Assembly (NCBI GenBank): GCA_011800155.1
Contig: CM022376.1
Location: 620,001 to 684,000, forward strand
Length of the DNA stretch: 64,000 nt
Origin: Flammulina velutipes
Taxonomy: Eukaryota > Basidiomycota > Agaricomycetes > Agaricales > Physalacriaceae
Direction: 5' to 3'
Shown: piece by piece, positions 31,561 to 41,267 of the stretch
Layout of the letters: every line of letters starts with the position of its first letter
How positions within the stretch are numbered: position 1 is the stretch's first letter
Program-made: the position numbers and the translations under genes
Notes under the pieces: generated by a model
Database searches by the model: none
Seen by the model: only the letters and a program-made list of their open reading frames with translations
What the model was told of the DNA's origin: nothing

Positions 31561-32727
31561 CTACTGGGTCGGAGGAGTACATTCGACGGCAGGATGATTA
31601 GTGGGACAGTGGGTACACATAGTCTGTCCTAGCGTATTGAAGTGGGTCTATCAGAAGAAAGGTGTTAGAATCATACACTAGACGTCGAACAGAAGACTTA
31701 CGAAAGATCTGACCACTGGTACTGGAGAACTGATTGGAACAAGTTCAGGCGTTGAGCTAGATCGCCGTTGAGCAACACAATGGGGCTCTGGTACGAACTC
31801 AGTGAAGCGTTCGGCGTGGGGACCAAGTCTGAGGTCACTAGCGTCAACCAACCCAGCCGGAAAATCGTGTAAAGGCGAATAACCGTTGGTAACGACCCGT
31901 TCATACATGATAGGACGAGTATCAAACTCGGGCTGAATGTTGTTAGCGGAAAGATAACGAGGCCACCAAGCGACCAATTGAACGTCGCTGGCATCCAAAC
32001 GAGATAGAGGGACAGGGATAGCATCCAAGACCTCAGGATGGGCAAAGATCCCACCCAAAGAGTCAGGCGCTCCCCTATGATAGCCCAACATTACGCTGAT
32101 CTATGGAAAATCCCGAGATTTAGTACGGAAAAGGTGTATAGGTTAAAGAACTCACGATGAAATCGGCGCTAGCATCCAAGTACAACTCTGTAAAGTGCAT
32201 ATGGGGTTGGCGATATACTTTGGAAAGCCATCCTTCGAAGGAAAGACCATCGAGGGTACAGTTTCCCGTGCGTCCATGAAAGAAGTTGGACACCAATCGA
32301 AGACAGACGATATACAACGAAGCTAAGTTGTAAGCTTGCCCTGTACGAAAGTCGGGATGTTCGCAATGCCACAAACTAGAAGCGTGTTGCTATCAAGACC
32401 GTTAGACCCGCGAAATGTAAGGAAAAATCCGAGACGTACCATTACGCCTAGGGTGAACCTCAATGTAGGAGCGTCTATCTGACGAGCAGGACCTAAGTGC
32501 AAGTCCGCAGCCGCATCGGTATACCGTGCGGTAAGATCCAAGCTATTGAGTGGCGTGGCCACGATAGGAAAGCCTTGAGCAGTGCGATATAACGATATAG
32601 CAACGGCGAGACCAGTCTCAGCCTGCAAGAAGTCCAAGGCCTCTTCGGAAAATCGCTTGTCCAAACCCGGAATCATGGCGATTTTGAAGTTGGCCCATAG
32701 AGGAATCAAAGCGATAGGAGAAGGCAT
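31561..32727 (-). CDS. Element A antisense gene ag2, four exons, unknown function
   Basis: Predicted complement(join(31561..31647, 31702..32100, 32156..32389, 32440..32727)), 335 residues, introns 50-55 bp. Exons 1 and 2 are exactly the same length as in B's ag2 (288 and 234 bp), and all introns are phase 0 in both. Conserved blocks include the N-terminal LIP-WANFK region, FPIVATP, a GQAYN region in exon 2, and DTRPIMYERV in exon 3. The short last exon encodes HFN followed by closely spaced cysteines (MCTHC, later VEC), which may bind metal. I do not recognise the family. An intact frame in an element whose pol is broken argues the gene was functional until recently. Confidence 0.78.
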
Positions 32728-33169
32728 CTGAGGCAGACGAAGACCGAGACATTACAAAAGTTCAGTCTTATAAACGATGTACAAATCTAATAGGAGGTGT
32801 ATGATCGACTGGCTAATGGGTCGGGTATTCGTCAAGGCGAAGAAAATAACGAACGTATAGGCTATAGAAGATTGCCAATGCGGAAAACGAAAATTGTAAA
32901 CCCCTAAGAACAAGAAAGGAGACCGGCGAAGACTTCATGCGAAATTCCGCTAGGAATCACGGAAGTGGCGCACAAGTGTTTTCGGGGTCTAGCTTGAAGT
33001 TCAAATCACACGAAGTTTAGGGGACAGTTATATTTGAAGTCAATAAGCGATGGCTACAGTATCAGAAAGATAAAGATAAAGATAAAGAGCCCCGGAAACA
33101 CAATAGGTAAACAGTAGTATCACCCGGAAAGAAGGGATGGGCAACTACCTAGTTGTAACAGGGAAATAT
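32728..33169. other. Element A spacer between ag1 and ag2
   Basis: No coding sequence supported. It should contain the promoter of ag2 and the 3' end of ag1, both transcribed leftward. One A-type everted repeat (TTCCG-N10-CGGAA) lies at 32945-32964. A short AAAGAT direct repeat is near 33070. Confidence 0.5.
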
Positions 33170-34799
33170 CTATTCGAGCATAGACTTGACAGTAGCGATA
33201 TACAAGTCCTTGGTGCGGTTGAACGTCTGGACGTCGCCGTGAATACGATTCAAGAGTCTAATCAACTCATTGCGATGCGCCACCTCAGTCGAAACCAGAC
33301 CAGGTCCGAGTTCAGTCAACTCGTCGGCGGCGAGGAGTCGGTTGACTTGTTTGATAACTCGAGCAACAGAGCTTCCGTAACTCTGAGCGGTAGCGCCCGC
33401 TAAGAAACACGGAAAAATGCGATAAATACAAGATTAAGATAAGAAGAACTAAACGCACCTCCAATGAATTGTTCGACAAAGGTGTTGTCAATACGAACGG
33501 AGTCAACCTTAAGGCTCTTAAGAGGACGAGGAGAGCCATCTTCCGTAGCTTTGCGTTTAGTGAGCAAAGGAGCAGGTTCCACGAAAGTGACCGTACTTCC
33601 TATAACCTCCATGGCCTTCTGGTATGCGCGAGAAGTTATCAGCATACCTGGGATCATCGAGTAGGGAAGATAAGTTACCACACGGGGGCCTTCGACTTCA
33701 GTAGGCTATGAATAAAGGAGAAATGCCTTTAGTTCAAGCCTTAGAAGAAAGAGACAAGTACGAACCTGAGAAGGGGGGAAGTCCTTGCGGCGTATTCCAT
33801 CTCCATCGATAATGGTCAAGTCCTGCAAGGGTTGAGTCAATCTTGCGACGCCTAGAAGGGAGCAACTGAGCTTACATCTTCATCGTCAGAAAGATCGGAT
33901 TCAGACCCACCATCGTCCATTTCTGAAGACACCAGACAGTCCGTTTAGTAAAGCGGAAAATGCCGGTCAAGAACGAACATACCGATATCCTCAGTAGGAG
34001 TGGCGTTGGTAGTATCGCCAACGGCCTCGAGGGCATCGTCGATAACGGCGGCAGACTTAACAGTCTTACCAGCCTAAGAAAGTGATACAAGTTAGAAAGA
34101 CCGAAGAATAAGCGGAAAAGTCCATACCTTTTTCGCGGCAGCCCGCATGGCTTTAGCAGTAAGCTTGGGTGCAGGTGTAGGCTCAGGAGCTGGAGCTGGC
34201 GCCTTGACTTTAGGAACTACACGCGAAGCAGCATGAAGGGGGTGGCTCTCGGGATAAGGCGGTGCGATATAAGCCTTGCCTCGACCCACAGTATTAAGAA
34301 CTGGAGTGAACATATCCGCAAGGTTGATACGGTGATGAGTTGGGCTAACGCCTAACTCCAAAAGATAGACCCCAAGGACGTTGCGCAGATTCCAGAAGAA
34401 GGAGAAAATCTCGAAGGAAGCCTCCGCGGCGGTGGTTCCCTTCAGAGATTGATTGATGAGCTAGAAGATAAATAAAGATCTTAGTAGGAGACATAGAAAG
34501 GAAGCGGAAAGACATACCAGCAACTTGCTAAAGAACTTGTCCACAACGACAATCGGAATATCCCGTGGCGTCGGATTGGCAGACACCGTACGCAACAAGG
34601 CCATCACTGGGGCAGTGAGCTGTTCGATGGCGTCGACAATAAGGGAGTTGGTCGAATCCGGGAGCGAGTAATTAACCAAGAAGTCGTTGATCAACGGGGC
34701 AGTAGCAAGGCGATACTGGACGAGCTCCAGCGTAGCAATGGGGGCTTCCGCAGAGATTGAAGAACCAATGGAGTGCCATTGAGGGATCTTGGGAGGCAT
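33170..34799 (-). CDS. Element A antisense gene ag1, seven exons, unknown function
   Basis: Predicted complement(join(33170..33399, 33459..33705, 33766..33822, 33876..33922, 33983..34073, 34128..34460, 34518..34799)), 428 residues. Exon phases equal those of B's ag1, exon 5 is 57 bp in both and exon 6 is 247 bp in both. Shared protein blocks are the start MPPK/MAPPK with a following W, the DAIEQL segment, YLLELGV followed by RINLA, GKTVKS, MDDG with SESDL, and FNRTKDLY near the end. Many other positions differ, so exon structure and reading frame outlasted much amino-acid change, which suggests selection. A basic KRKATEDG-type stretch could be an NLS. No known domain is recognised. The start is about 210 bp from the 3' PPT, so its promoter lies against the LTR. 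Confidence 0.8.
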
Positions 34800-34891
34800 A
34801 GTAACGAAGGATAAAACGGAGAGCGCCACAGTTTTCAGCCTGCTTTTATAGTAAAGAAATATTGGCAATGGAACGTGCAAAGCCGGGAGAA

Positions 34892-34911
34892 TTCCGTTGA
34901 AATAAGCGGAA
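34892..34911. repeat. A-type everted repeat upstream of ag1
   Basis: TTCCG-N10-CGGAA lies about 95 bp upstream of the ag1 start codon and about 100 bp from the PPT, a position suited to regulating ag1 if it is a protein-binding site. Confidence 0.65.
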
Positions 34912-34987
34912 TTGTCCTCCTACCTATTGGCCTTTCCAAGAGCCGAGTCCAGGAAGAATATTGAGGGATCCAACGATAGGGGACCAG

Positions 34988-35023
34988 GATGGTGCGGACA
35001 CCATCAAATAAGTCTATGGGAGA
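34988..35023 (+). other. Element A terminal hairpin and 3' polypurine tract
   Basis: The hairpin GATGGT-GCGGAC-ACCATC (34988-35005) is followed by AAGTCTATGGGAGA (35010-35023), which directly precedes the LTR's TG. This matches the PPT position and purine content expected for plus-strand priming. The same 18-base hairpin follows pol in B and E. Confidence 0.8.
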
Positions 35024-36764
35024 TGATGCGCATTGTATTAATGCAAGTACGAAAGACCCCAAAATTTGCGATTCTAAGAAGCATTCTTAGTGATAGAACA
35101 AACCTATGAGTACAAGAACCTCTAGTTACAGACCGAAACGCGTATACGATACAGTGTAAGGAGTTTCCGTGGTACGACCGGAAAACTCCTAAGATTCGTC
35201 GGAAAAGCGCCACACGCTGAAGGGCGTGTAGGTATAGCCAAACCACACATGACGATCTTGAATATCATCATCAAAAGTACCCCGATGGAGACATCGTGAT
35301 CAAATACACTTGAACGCGCGAAACTCCGAAATACTTAACGGAATTCGGCGAGTTACCCTTACACAAGGAAACTCTACATAAAGAGACGCAACGCCAGCAA
35401 GCAGTTAAACGCTGGCTGGACTAGCAAACCAAATGTTCATACTACTCAGACGTCGGGATATTACATAGGAGACTCAGGAGTCAGGGTAACCTTTTAGGCT
35501 TTCAAAAGATACTGCTCGATCACCGATCGACTTACTCCGGTGGACTGTTCCTGATCGATTCTCGGGATCCACAAGTAAATCGTTACAAGGACCTACAATA
35601 CGAGTACTATCGACAACTCGTAAAGATACAACGATAGCTTTTCCGGAGTACTACCGGAAAAGTCCGAACACGATACTAAGAACATACTTGCGCGTCCAGT
35701 ATACCAAACCTAGTCGGTACTACTCGGACTCGTAGTATGAAATAAGAATACGAACAAAGGCTAAGAGTTCCTGCTAGACAGGACTCGGCCGCTAATAATA
35801 GTGGAAAACGATGAAATAGTGGAGCTTCCAAGCACAAGGAACAACCTGGCGCCACTGCAAACTCAGTTACGGCGCCACCATTGGTTGGATCCAAAGCAAA
35901 TAGAAGCCAGAACGAATAGGCAGCAATGCCAAGGGCACCATTAGAGGGATATTCCGTACATCCTATCGGAATATTCCCCGAACCAGCGGACTCGGTATTA
36001 TATCCTTATTCAGACGTATATAGAAAACACTATAAAGCTAGCTCGTTTGTACTATTTACAGTAGCTTACGCCCCCCGTATCCGCAGCCCACAAGCCGTAT
36101 ATACTGGAGGAATAGACTCTAAGATTTAGTTAGAAAAAGAACCACTGTTTAGATAGGTGGAAATAAGAAACAGAACCAAAGATCTAAGAACCCATTGGAG
36201 CTACTTCCCATATTAAAGAAGTTGAAGCCAAGTCCTTTGCGATTCCAACGATCCGAGTTTCCGCGGGAAATTCCATCTAAAGAACCTACCAACTCTGGTT
36301 GGAGTCCCAAGTCCCATACAAGTGTGGTTCAGACTGTGCTAGGCTATCTATTCAGGCCCCGACTAGTTGTTGGAGAGTCCTGATTATACAGATAGATACC
36401 AGAGCTCCCGCTCCCTAGTGTGGTTGAAGGTTGTTGGCCTGGGAAGAGCCTCATTAGGTCTCTTTACACACATCCCAATCGGCCTGTGACTTAGTGGCAA
36501 ACTAGAACTCAGTTTAAAGATCAGATCCCTGTTACCCCGTCGAACTAGTATAAGCATTTTGAGCAGAAGATAGAGAGAAACAGTCCCATAAAACAAAAGA
36601 TACAAAGAACAAGAACCCGTCCCATACCACCTATTACAAAACGAACGATTGCTACTATAACGTGAAATCCCGCTATAAACATCGGACTTTCCCGCATCGC
36701 ACCATTGACTTGTTAGTGTGTGTTTTGTGTGTGTTTTTGTGGCGTTCTTCTACACTGCACATCA
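35024..36764 (+). repeat. Element A 3' LTR (1741 bp)
   Basis: It begins TGATGCGC and ends CACATCA, with TGAT/ATCA terminal inverted repeats. It is homologous to the B/D/E LTRs only in patches: the start, a block around the TATA box, the CAATCGGCCTGTGAC block and the GT-rich end. A TATA-like ACTATAAAGC is near 36029. From there to the LTR end there is no ATG in any frame (about 735 nt), as in the B/E LTRs. Everted repeats TTCCG..CGGAA occur at 35165-35183, 35641-35659 and 35952-35971. The right flank CCGC is D's gag. Confidence 0.88.
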
Positions 36765-37946
36765 CCGCGTTGTTGACGGGGAAATGAGTTCCCGTTCGTA
36801 CGTGTTCCCTGTTCTCATTGGGGCACCACCGAACGTTTCTATTTCCTCTAAGTACTTTTCTGCGACTTTAATGACTTCGCCTAGAGTCCACCGCTGTCCC
36901 AGCGGTCTATTTGGAGGGACAGGGATTGCCCGTAAATCATTGTAGATCGCCGCCCAGGCGGGTCCCACAAAGCACTGCTGGACTAGATCGAGAACCGATT
37001 TCTGAGTGACATCTCCAATATCGATTAGATATTGAAGTTTATGCACGACTTCTCGGCGGAACTCCATCATTCTATCCTTTGAGCCTATGGGACGCGCCTT
37101 GTAGTGCGTCAAAAGTTCTTCGACCTCTCGCATGGTATATTCTTGATCTTGCTCACTCTTATTGTATAGCTTAAGGATGGCCTTTTTGTATGCTAACCAG
37201 TCACCCGCCGAGTATTCGGGTAGGGCGACCCACTGTCTCCGTATGTCATAGTCTACATAGACTCCTGCAATTTCGATCTGAACTTGAGGGTTGGTTACAC
37301 GGTTCACTGAGTAGATCCATTCCAGTCCCATGAAGTATTCTCTGATTCCCCCGTCTTTGAAGCGGGGGGCATCTTTACTTCCAGGCGCCGGTAGTTTCTT
37401 GCCCGCAATTTCCGCTTGTGTTTGCGCACTAAGTTGGTTCACGAAATTGTTAACGGGAGCTAGGTTTGGCTGTCCAGCAGCTTGGCCCGCGTTCCCTCCT
37501 GCGTTGTTGTTTTCCTGATCTGCCATTGGGAATAGAGGTTGTCCTAAAGGTACAGCCTGTCTAAATTTCTCAAATAGCGGGTGGACTTGATCGAGATCAA
37601 ATCGGTCTGCAAACGGACTAAGTTCGTTTGGTGAAGGGGTGTGAAGTCTTCGGGGTATTGGACTTGGTAAAAGTCTTGGAAGACGACTCGAAAGCGGGAC
37701 TGTGGATAATATAAATCCGGGGGGATAGGCTGGCTCCGACACTAAGTCGGGTGGTAGCTTTTTAGGCTTTTTGTTTGGCGGACGCGGTCTGCGTTCGTCT
37801 GGATATCCGTTGAATAGATCGCCTGGTTTAGGACGATTTTCGCGTAGATTCCTTACAACTGGAGCACCTGAGTTTTCACCCAAGTTCGCTCTACGGTTGT
37901 TTTGTTGTTCTAAAGCTGAGCTTTGACTAGTTGGCGTTTCCGACAA
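36765..37946 (-). pseudogene. Element D gag, N-terminal fragment cut by element A
   Basis: Nearly identical to B's gag from the open upstream extension through SPSTTR. The first ATG is at 37526 (MADQENNN); codons between 37946 (a TTG) and there are open but lack ATG. The frame ends at A's LTR, where the sequence resumes as CCGCGTTG; in B the uninterrupted sequence is GACCCGCGTTG. No other lesion seen in this fragment. Confidence 0.88.
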
Positions 37947-38069
37947 CTTAGCGGTTGGCTTGGCTTTTGGGGCTATTTTGGATTGGGTGTAGAAATAACT
38001 TGTTAACTCTTGTTTTACGAAGAATCGACTAAGTCAAATTTATCACCCCTCGCGGTGGGTTCCAAAATA

Positions 38070-39765
38070 TGATGAGCAGTGCAAAAGAACACCACCAAAT
38101 CACACACACACACACACACTAACAAGTAGTCGTGGAAATGCAAGTCCGCTTTGATAGCGGGTCTGCTTTTAATTGTTTAGAGTTCGATGAACTGGTCTTT
38201 GGGGTTTCGGGAAGGTATGGGGGTTCGATTGCAATGGTTCAAAATGTATAACAAGTTCGAGGGGTAACAGGGATCTGATCTTTAGTTGAAAACTAGAGGC
38301 CAACAAGAGTCACAGGCCGATTGGGATGCGTGAGGCAGACTTAATAAAGCTCCAACCGGTCCGTCAATCTTCAACCACGCTAAGAGGTCTGCGTCCAGAT
38401 ACCCTGGTATCTATCTAGTGCTCTAAGACTCAACGGACTCTGTCCGCGGCTTAAAACGATAGCTTAGCTGCAGTCTAAACCACACTCAACGGGGACTGGG
38501 TTTTCCAATCAGATTCTTTCAAGTGGTTAGATGACTGTTCTGAGACAGCGCCGGGAACGTCGATGGCACAGGCAATGGCTAGACTTCAATTACTCAAAGT
38601 AGCTCCAATGGCTCTAAGTTCCTTTTGCTTTCAGATTCAAAGTCACCTATGTGACAGAACTTCTATTCAATCCTATCGAGCTAACCGACGGTAAATACTG
38701 CTTTGTGGGCTGCGTCTACTGGGGGTCTAAACTAGTTTACAGTATGCTAACGAGCGTATTATATAGGTATTTCTAAAGAGCGTGACTAAAGCTGGTTTAC
38801 TGTATTTTACCCGCCACAGGAGCGGCCGCCACGTTGGCGGGCCCCGTGAACCTCGTTGTGCCCTGGGCCATATGGCCTTCATCATTCTTAGCCAGGTATT
38901 TGTCCTGGATGCACCCAATGAGGAGTGGCGTACCGCGCGGGTACACAGCTCCTGAGTGATCCAAGGTCAGCTGGCATGCTTGTTCCATGTGTATCTCTCC
39001 ATTCTTAGGCGATCCGCGCGGGCCTTCAATTAGCACCCGCATGGTCCCTGTTGCCTTGTGTTTTTCCTCTCTCGATAGAGAGGCCTTATTTCCAATAATG
39101 CCCCGCCCAGGAATCGGGCCCGTCGTGTTGGCGGCTCAACTCCTAGGTGGGTCCTACAGTGCCTCTGGCGCTTCATATCCAGAGCCCGAATGCTATCCAA
39201 CAGAGGGACTTGGGTTTCTGTGCTCGATCTGGGAGATCTGCCCGATCTGGATTATATTGATGAGATCCAGGGAGTCAGAGCGTGATTCAGGAATAAGGTT
39301 TACTTCCCCTGAGATCATGACTCATGACGCAACATGCCTTTGATGGATTCGATGGTCGATCTCCGTCCTCTGCGTTTTGGGTGGCTAAGTCCGTCCAAGT
39401 GTGGCGGGTGGTTCGCGAACTGTCCTTGGAAGAGTGGGATCCTTATTTCTAAGTACCCGACACAATGGCGGGTGCAAGACTGAGTACTGGTTTTATTGAT
39501 CGACCCAAGTCGAGTTACTTGTATTGTAGTTTTAGGTTCCTCCCGCTTCGAGAGCGGGGTCGATTGCCTGGCTGAACCAGTGCCTGACTTCAAGGTTCCA
39601 AGGATGAGTCCCAGTAACAAGGACCTTCTCCGTACTGCTAGCCTGGTGTGGAGTGGTATATTCCGTCCATAATGCCTTCTTCCTATGTCCATTCTGCCTG
39701 GTTTGCCTTGTACCAAATCGCAAAATATGGGGTCTTTGCCCATCCAAATATTACAAGGCGTATCA
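38070..39765 (-). repeat. Element D 5' LTR
   Basis: 1696 bp, same ends as B's (sense TGATACGCC...GCTCATCA). Carries the (CA)n run near 38100 followed by CTAA, as in E but unlike B. Confidence 0.92.
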
Positions 39766-40315
39766 GCGCGCGAGCCTCTGTGATACCAGGGGTTACCAGT
39801 TCCGACTTGAAACCCTTGCGCAGGAAGTAGAAAATGTAGTGGATGGCGATGTTGCAGAGGAGGAAGGGGTCATTCGATAAATGCACGTTGGGCTGCAGAT
39901 GAGCATAGGCACCCTGACGGAGGAGGCGCCGAAAGGTCTGGATAGCTAGCTGAATATGCGCGACGTTGTAGTCCGTGTCGGGGCCCTCTCGTAGGTCGGG
40001 ACGCCAGTGCTGGAATCCAGCTTGTGCCACCTCAACAAACATATTCCGAATGTGGTCCTGGGTGAGTTTACGAGCTTGCTGGATGGTCTTATTGTTGCTT
40101 TTGTTATATTCCTCGAAAACTTCAGAGCCGAGGCGTGTCAGCCTGAGGAGAGTTGCTGCATCCAAGACGACAGTTTGGAACCCCTCTTTAGGATTCCAGT
40201 TTTTGACACTGTACCGGTCAGCAAAGGCCTGCCTATCCTCCGATGTGGCTGAGATAGGTGGTTTCTGGGGGTTGAGGGCGAGCCAGATAAGTCGAATATG
40301 AAGATAGAGGGCTCT
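39766..40315 (-). pseudogene. Host gene exon truncated by element D
   Basis: An open frame begins after a plausible acceptor (TCTAACAG) at 40315 and runs leftward, with content such as LYLHIRLIWLALNPQKPP, FADRYSVKNWNPKEGFQ, LTQDHIRNMFVEVAQAG and LSNDPFLLCNIAIHYIFYFL. It continues into D's LTR for 27 codons before a stop at about 39683, so the host protein is truncated and carries an LTR-encoded tail. The exon 5' of 40315 is not clear. I suspect a basidiomycete lineage-specific family but cannot name it. Confidence 0.6.
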
Positions 40316-41267
40316 CTGTTAGACATGATGTGAGTTTTCTTTTATGTCTCTTCCACAACTTAACGCACTGCAAGGCCAATTTCCTCAGGCTTTTTGCGGT
40401 ATTCGTGAGGAGCGAGCTTTGATTGCGGGCCAGCGTCGGTATTGTCTTCGCTTCCGGATGACATGGTCGGGATATACGAGAAGATCCTGTAGTCCTCGGT
40501 TCTGACTATGGTCAAAATGTGGAATGAAAGAACTCGTGTTGTGATCGGTTTCTATGAATGCGTTGCAACACGGTGGTGTGATGAACGAGGACACGAGGAG
40601 GCCTTGCGAAGGCAAGCACGATCGATATACCCTGGCATCGTACAGCGCTGACAGCAAATAATCGAGTCATGCGCAGATTCTTGGGATTGATTTAGTACAT
40701 GTAGGCAGAGATATAATTGTTGATGTCTCGTACCGCGATTAAAGGCCAGGGCTGGCTGCCACCGACGTTGGTGTAAGCGCTGGCCTGCCACCGACCTATT
40801 GCTTCCTGGAACCTGGCGAAATTTTCAATATCTTAATCCTTACTTCTATCTGAACTTCCTTACTTTGCTGATCTTAATTGTATTTATCTACATTAAAACT
40901 ATTCTATTGCGTGCACGCTCAATGAGTGCGCATCCAAGCATGATGGTGGTTCCAGACGACGATGGAAAACTTACGTAATTTTTCTCGACCAATAGATCAA
41001 GCACGTTCATCAAACGACTTGCGCGGAATTACCCGCCCAAGTCGTTTGATGAATGTGCGCTAACGTCCGTGTGTGAGAATTAGGTAAGCTTTCCATTCTT
41101 CCTCTTGCGCCACCAGCATCTACATACCTATCCTTCTTCGCCTATTCGTAAGTTTCACCGTTAGTATATGTCATAGCTTTCTAGTGTAGTGTAAAGCAGT
41201 TATTTTAAAATATAAATGTCTGAATGTCTGGAATACTGGCTCATTAATCAAATTTACAGGACCCGTC
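40316..41267. other. Intergenic region between divergent host genes, with a foldback sequence
   Basis: No coding sequence supported. It should hold the promoters of the truncated gene (leftward) and of the Spt5-like gene (rightward). Its main feature is the inverted repeat at 40965-41097. Confidence 0.55.
40965..41097. repeat. Imperfect foldback/MITE-like inverted repeat
   Basis: The core arm GCACGTTCATCAAACGACTT (41001-41020) pairs with 41039-41058 with one mismatch around an 18-base loop. Outer arms (GGAAAACTTACGTAATT near 40967 and GAATTAGGTAAGCTTTCC near 41080) also pair imperfectly, so the whole palindrome is about 130 bp. It could be a small nonautonomous DNA element; no clear target duplication found. 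Confidence 0.5.

Larger units (their letters stand above)
1..36764 (+). mobile_element. Element A: giant Ty3/gypsy LTR retrotransposon, 5' end off window, split by elements B and C
   Basis: Element A is read as 1-1340, 18490-21199 and 27886-36764. Removing B (1341-18489) and C (21200-27885), and one copy of each target duplication, restores a continuous pol frame across both joints. In order it holds the protease C-terminus, RT, RNaseH, integrase, sense gene Z (28634-30784), antisense genes ag2 (31561-32727) and ag1 (33170-34799), the PPT (35010-35023) and the 3' LTR (35024-36764). Its right edge abuts the gag of element D at CCGCG, so it inserted into D; the matching left edge is outside the window. 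Pol is very similar to that of B and E, but the LTR and accessory genes are strongly diverged, so A is a distinct lineage of the family. A nonsense codon at 19356-19358 and two insertions make it non-autonomous today. Confidence 0.9.
36765..39765 (-). mobile_element. Element D: 5' part of a B/E-type giant gypsy element
   Basis: Minus strand. The window holds its 5' LTR (38070-39765), PBS (38046-38064) and the N-terminal part of gag, which is cut by element A at 36764/36765. The rest of D should lie left of the window beyond A's 5' LTR. Sequence is very close to B and E. Its right edge (39765) sits in a host exon followed by GCGC. Confidence 0.9.

Noticed and set aside
35926..36129. Plus-strand ORF of 67 codons in A's LTR as a counterpart of the U3 ORF of B/E.
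   Set aside because: It overlaps the TATA region, and the similarity is limited to a few residues.
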